64,000 nt of DNA from assembly GCA_964019425.1 (NCBI GenBank), contig OZ025824.1, positions 310,001-374,000 of the forward strand, written 5' to 3'. Of this stretch, positions 63,101 through 64,000 are shown piece by piece. Origin of the DNA: Flectonema sp. DT1601 (taxonomy: Eukaryota > Euglenozoa > Diplonemea > Diplonemida > Diplonemidae). The notes under the pieces are model-generated. The model saw only the letters and a list, made by a program, of their open reading frames with translations, was not told the DNA's origin and did no database searches. Positions within the stretch are counted from its first letter, which is position 1, and every line of letters starts with the position of its first letter. Both the position numbers and the translations under genes were made by a program.

Positions 63101-64000
63101 CTAATCAGCGTTGTGGAACAAATTAACTTTTCGTGAAAGTCTTGGGTACGAATTGAGCTGAAAACGATCACCTTCCCTTGTAAGGATTCGGTGCTTGCTC
63201 GAAGTTAGTGGTCGGAGAGCATTTGTTATATCTGACTTAGTCATAGAAGGCAGTGATGATGATATTGTTTTAATGTTCAGTGAATCCACGCTGTTGAACA
63301 ATAACAACACCACTGCAGACATGACCGATAATTTTAATTCAGAAACCGCATTGGATTCAACTTCTTGTTTGAGTCTCTTAAAGTAATAAAGAACAACAAC
63401 ATCCCCAAGGAATGTAAACCCTGAAATACTCTTTCCACTATGAACTGATTTAAACTTAAAACACATCTTAGAACCAATTTCAGACAGCGGAGGTGGCAAA
63501 TCCAAAGCAGAAGACTTCCACGACAATATTTTTTTATTTTCAGATTCAAGTTTACGCGAGACCTGTTGATCAATAACAGGTTCCCAACTTGGGGATAAGA
63601 CGATCGGGAAAACACTATTTTGATCAATAAACGGTGATACAAAATCAGTTAAACTAGAAATAAATGCATTAAACGTTCCAGTTCGATTCCGTAGCAGCGA
63701 AACAATCGATAGTAATTCTTCAGAAGAATGTACCTCATGACAAGGTTGGATGGATGATAGAAGCTGTTGTCCGACTATAGACCGAATTTTGTTTTGAAAA
63801 ATAAATCTATTTTCACCAGATAAAAAATCAAGTAGAGTAAATAAAATAACTTTCTCATCATTTTGTAATTTCTCAAGGCTCTGAGGATCACAAACAACAA
63901 CAGCAATATCGATAACTACATCGCTGATGAATTTCGATTCAGATAATCCCAAGTAAAGAGCTCTCGTCTTGCAATGATCATCACCACAATAACTTTCTAA
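63101..64000 (-). CDS. Divergent cullin-like protein, C-terminal part (cut by window edge)
   Basis: The reading frame is open from the right window edge to the stop at 63101 (about 299 codons), so the 5' end lies outside. The cullin homology region is recognisable: FLSGENRFIFQNKIRSIVGQQL (usual DVFxxxYxxxLAxRLL), SSLTDFVSPF, LPPPLSEIGSKMCFKFKSVHSGKSISG (usual LPxEL...FYxxxHSGRKLxW) and ELKLSVMSAVVLLLFNSVDSL (usual ELxVSxxQxxVLLLFN). The protein stops right after this region (SRKVNLFHNAD), with no winged-helix C-terminal domain and no NEDD8 lysine motif. No good splice donor near the end was found to restore one. It may be a cullin that works without neddylation, or one still missing an exon. 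Confidence 0.75.
   Translation of the reverse strand, partial: LESYCGDDHCKTRALYLGLSESKFISDVVIDIAVVVCDPQSLEKLQNDEKVILFTLLDFLSGENRFIFQNKIRSIVGQQLLSSIQPCHEVHSSEELLSIVSLLRNRTGTFNAFISSLTDFVSPFIDQNSVFPIVLSPSWEPVIDQQVSRKLESENKKILSWKSSALDLPPPLSEIGSKMCFKFKSVHSGKSISGFTFLGDVVVLYYFKRLKQEVESNAVSELKLSVMSAVVLLLFNSVDSLNIKTISSSLPSMTKSDITNALRPLTSSKHRILTREGDRFQLNSYPRLSRKVNLFHNAD

Overview
This is eukaryotic nuclear DNA, most likely from a small flagellated protist that I cannot place in a lineage. Coding DNA uses the standard code (TAA, TAG and TGA all end genes). The five introns I could define are 64-85 bp, GT-AG, with GTTTG- or GTATG-type donors. Intergenic DNA is AT-rich and full of long A/T homopolymers. 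Housekeeping genes include the splicing factor SYF1, the cell-cycle protein CKS1 (two copies), COX10, a mitochondrial carrier and a cullin. A probable TSNAXIP1-like coiled-coil protein suggests a flagellum.

Region 1 (1 to about 31.2 kb) is a tandem array of five macro-repeats of about 6.2 kb, nearly identical by eye. The left window edge falls inside the array, so the true copy number may be higher. Each unit carries two related minus-strand genes, here called A (262 aa) and B (275 aa). Both encode secreted, 14-cysteine proteins with an invariant C-terminal tail (CHNCAL-EAAFQ), a family I do not recognise. A- and B-halves also share intergenic blocks, so the unit itself looks like an older A/B duplication that was later amplified. 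Short switches between A-type and B-type sequence point to gene conversion. Two diverged single-copy relatives lie outside the array: C (33.1-33.9 kb) and the GC-rich D (50.4-51.2 kb).

Region 2 (33-64 kb) is ordinary gene-rich DNA: C, SYF1 (3 exons), a tandem pair of CKS genes (2 exons each), a secreted five-bladed beta-propeller glycosidase-like protein, a 612-aa coiled-coil protein, a polyQ protein, a TSNAXIP1-like protein, D, an unknown 219-aa protein, a membrane-anchored aspartic-protease-like protein apparently without catalytic aspartates, COX10 (2 exons), a HOOKLESS1-like acetyltransferase, an UNC93-like transporter, a mitochondrial carrier and the 3' part of a divergent cullin. A 642-bp MITE-like element with clean inverted ends and a tRNA-like core sits at 44.4-45.0 kb.

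Every gene supported in the window (26 in all) is on the minus strand, which is unusual for a eukaryote. At least some genes carry their own TATA/CCAAT-like promoters, so this is not obviously a polycistronic layout. The most interesting candidate system is the amplified A/B secreted-protein array with its repeated promoters, G-tract length changes, conserved intergenic block and signs of concerted evolution. Its function is unknown.
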